Source: Pelargonium nanum
Taxonomy: Eukaryota; Streptophyta; Magnoliopsida; Geraniales; Geraniaceae
Reading direction: 5' to 3'
DNA: 31,010 bases
Assembly (NCBI GenBank): GCA_036897485.1
Contig: JAYMTF010000732.1
Coordinates: forward strand, 1 to 31,010
Part shown: positions 29,901 through 31,010 of the stretch, piece by piece
Layout: each line of letters starts with the position of its first letter
Position numbering within the stretch: the stretch's first letter is position 1
Notes under the pieces: model-generated
Told to the model about the DNA's origin: nothing
The model's input: the letters and a program-made list of their open reading frames with translations, nothing else
Databases searched by the model: none
Translations under genes and position numbers: made by a program

Positions 29901-30955
29901 CTCAGCTACTTCCCGTGAGGGCTATTTATTTTTTATTTTAAATTTAATTTAATTTAATTTAAAGGCCTATTCATTGTAGCAATGCACGTGTATCTTACTT
30001 TATTTTTTTATTCAGAAAATATTATTTTTATCCGTTTTAATGAATGTAATCAATTTATAACCGAATTCATTAGAGAATCCACAACACTTTTTTAAAATAG
30101 TGCAAACAATGTGGGCTCATAATTGTCACATCATCCAATATTTTCTATCATACCAAACTCTACAATGATTGCACTCCAATAAGTTTAATAGCATGGTCTC
30201 ACTTATATTTTTACACTAATAAAATATTTATTTTTACTAGTGTATTATTCAACTAAACTTATTTGGTAACAAAAAGAAAAAACAAGAAGGTATACTTGTC
30301 ACGTTATTTTGTGGATTTGGACAAATAAAAGATGAATTGACATAAACAGAATATGGATGCTCTTGTATATGTTAACTGAAAACTCATATATGTTCATATA
30401 ACGTTTTAAACCAAGATTTTGACTTTTAGTACACGAAAATATCTCCAAAAATATAACTTCCATTTTAAAGATAATACAAAAGAAAATAGAAAATAATAAA
30501 TACTGCGAAGTTAGAGATGAAACTGGATTTGAATCCACATGACATAAAATTTTATTCGCATTATTTTAGATTTAAATCACATAAAATAAAATATATCAAA
30601 TTTGAAGTTTTCATTTTGAAAGTACATTAAATTCCAACAAATTTTACATGTAAAATTTAAACTCATGAATCTTCTTAATTGTGACTAAGTCTCGAAGCGG
30701 ATTAAACCGGTGGTTTACATCAAAATAAAAACTCACATAGAAACAATTAGACCGAAAATGACTATAGATGCATAACATTGAAGCCTAAGTCCTTAGGAAT
30801 TGAGGCTAAAATTAGGCCCAACCACCCTATCAACCAACAAGTTGAACCAACACCAAAATTAAATAATATAGAAAATTAGTCACATGAGTTTTTGGTATTT
30901 GCTAACAAGTTGAAATTTCGAAATCAACCAAACAAGTTTGACTAATTTAAATAGG
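29901..30955. other. AT-rich intergenic DNA, nothing recognised
   Basis: It is very AT-rich with simple ATTTA-type runs (about 29937-29961). No coding frame, RNA gene or paired terminal repeats are visible. Confidence 0.55.
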
Positions 30956-31010
30956 CTAGTGAGAACCCCGTGCGTTGCACGGGTTAGTAAAAACGTGAAA
31001 TGAAGATATA
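30956..31010 (-). mobile_element. Helitron-like 3' terminus (element running out of the window)
   Basis: Read on the minus strand, the hairpin CCCGTGCAACGCACGGG (30983-30967) is followed by GTTCTCA and CTAG (30959-30956). A short GC-rich hairpin a few bases before CTRR is the 3' signature of Helitrons, and this hairpin sequence is common at such ends in plants. The next base outside is C rather than the usual T, and the body lies beyond the window. The class is therefore tentative. Confidence 0.45.

Overview
The window is nuclear DNA of a flowering plant, almost certainly a eudicot. It has AT-rich spacers, short GT-AG introns, TC-rich leaders and plant gene families (BIM-type bHLH, GLV/RGF peptide, BSD-domain protein, gar2-related protein). 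It also holds small plant transposons (CACTA, Stowaway and SINE copies). The species cannot be named from the sequence alone. All gene models here are hand-built from reading frames and splice signals.

Layout: 1-4.3 kb is gene-free and holds a 447-bp CACTA miniature element, a tRNA-derived SINE with its target duplication, and a GC-rich patch with G-boxes. From 4.4 to 7.8 kb (+) lies a gar2-related gene with a long intron-bearing leader and a minimal AUG-stop uORF next to its start. A 213-bp repeat in three copies (8.3-8.87 kb) precedes an intronless, GC-rich reading frame (about 9.06-10.21 kb, +) that resembles a coat protein of the Partitiviridae. It looks whole and sits behind plant-style TGGGCC promoter motifs. 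At 12.1-13.4 kb (+) is a four-exon precursor of a GLV/RGF/CLEL tyrosine-sulfated peptide. A long repeat-bearing spacer follows. From 16.2 to 20.2 kb (+) lies a BSD-domain gene whose introns hold a Stowaway-like MITE, an antisense fragment of a transposon-associated protein and a near-perfect hairpin. From 21.3 to 26.2 kb (+) lies an 11-exon prolyl oligopeptidase/oligopeptidase B-like gene. From 29.6 to 26.5 kb (-) lies a BIM-type bHLH gene, tail to tail with the peptidase. The last kilobase is AT-rich spacer ending in a Helitron-like terminus.

The genes are unrelated housekeeping and regulatory loci, not a cluster with one joint function. The points most worth a second look are the capsid-like gene and the duplicated DNA on both sides of it, the previously easy-to-miss GLV peptide gene, and the run of non-GT splice donors in the peptidase gene (with another in BIM). 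The start-stop uORF and the intronic hairpin also deserve attention.
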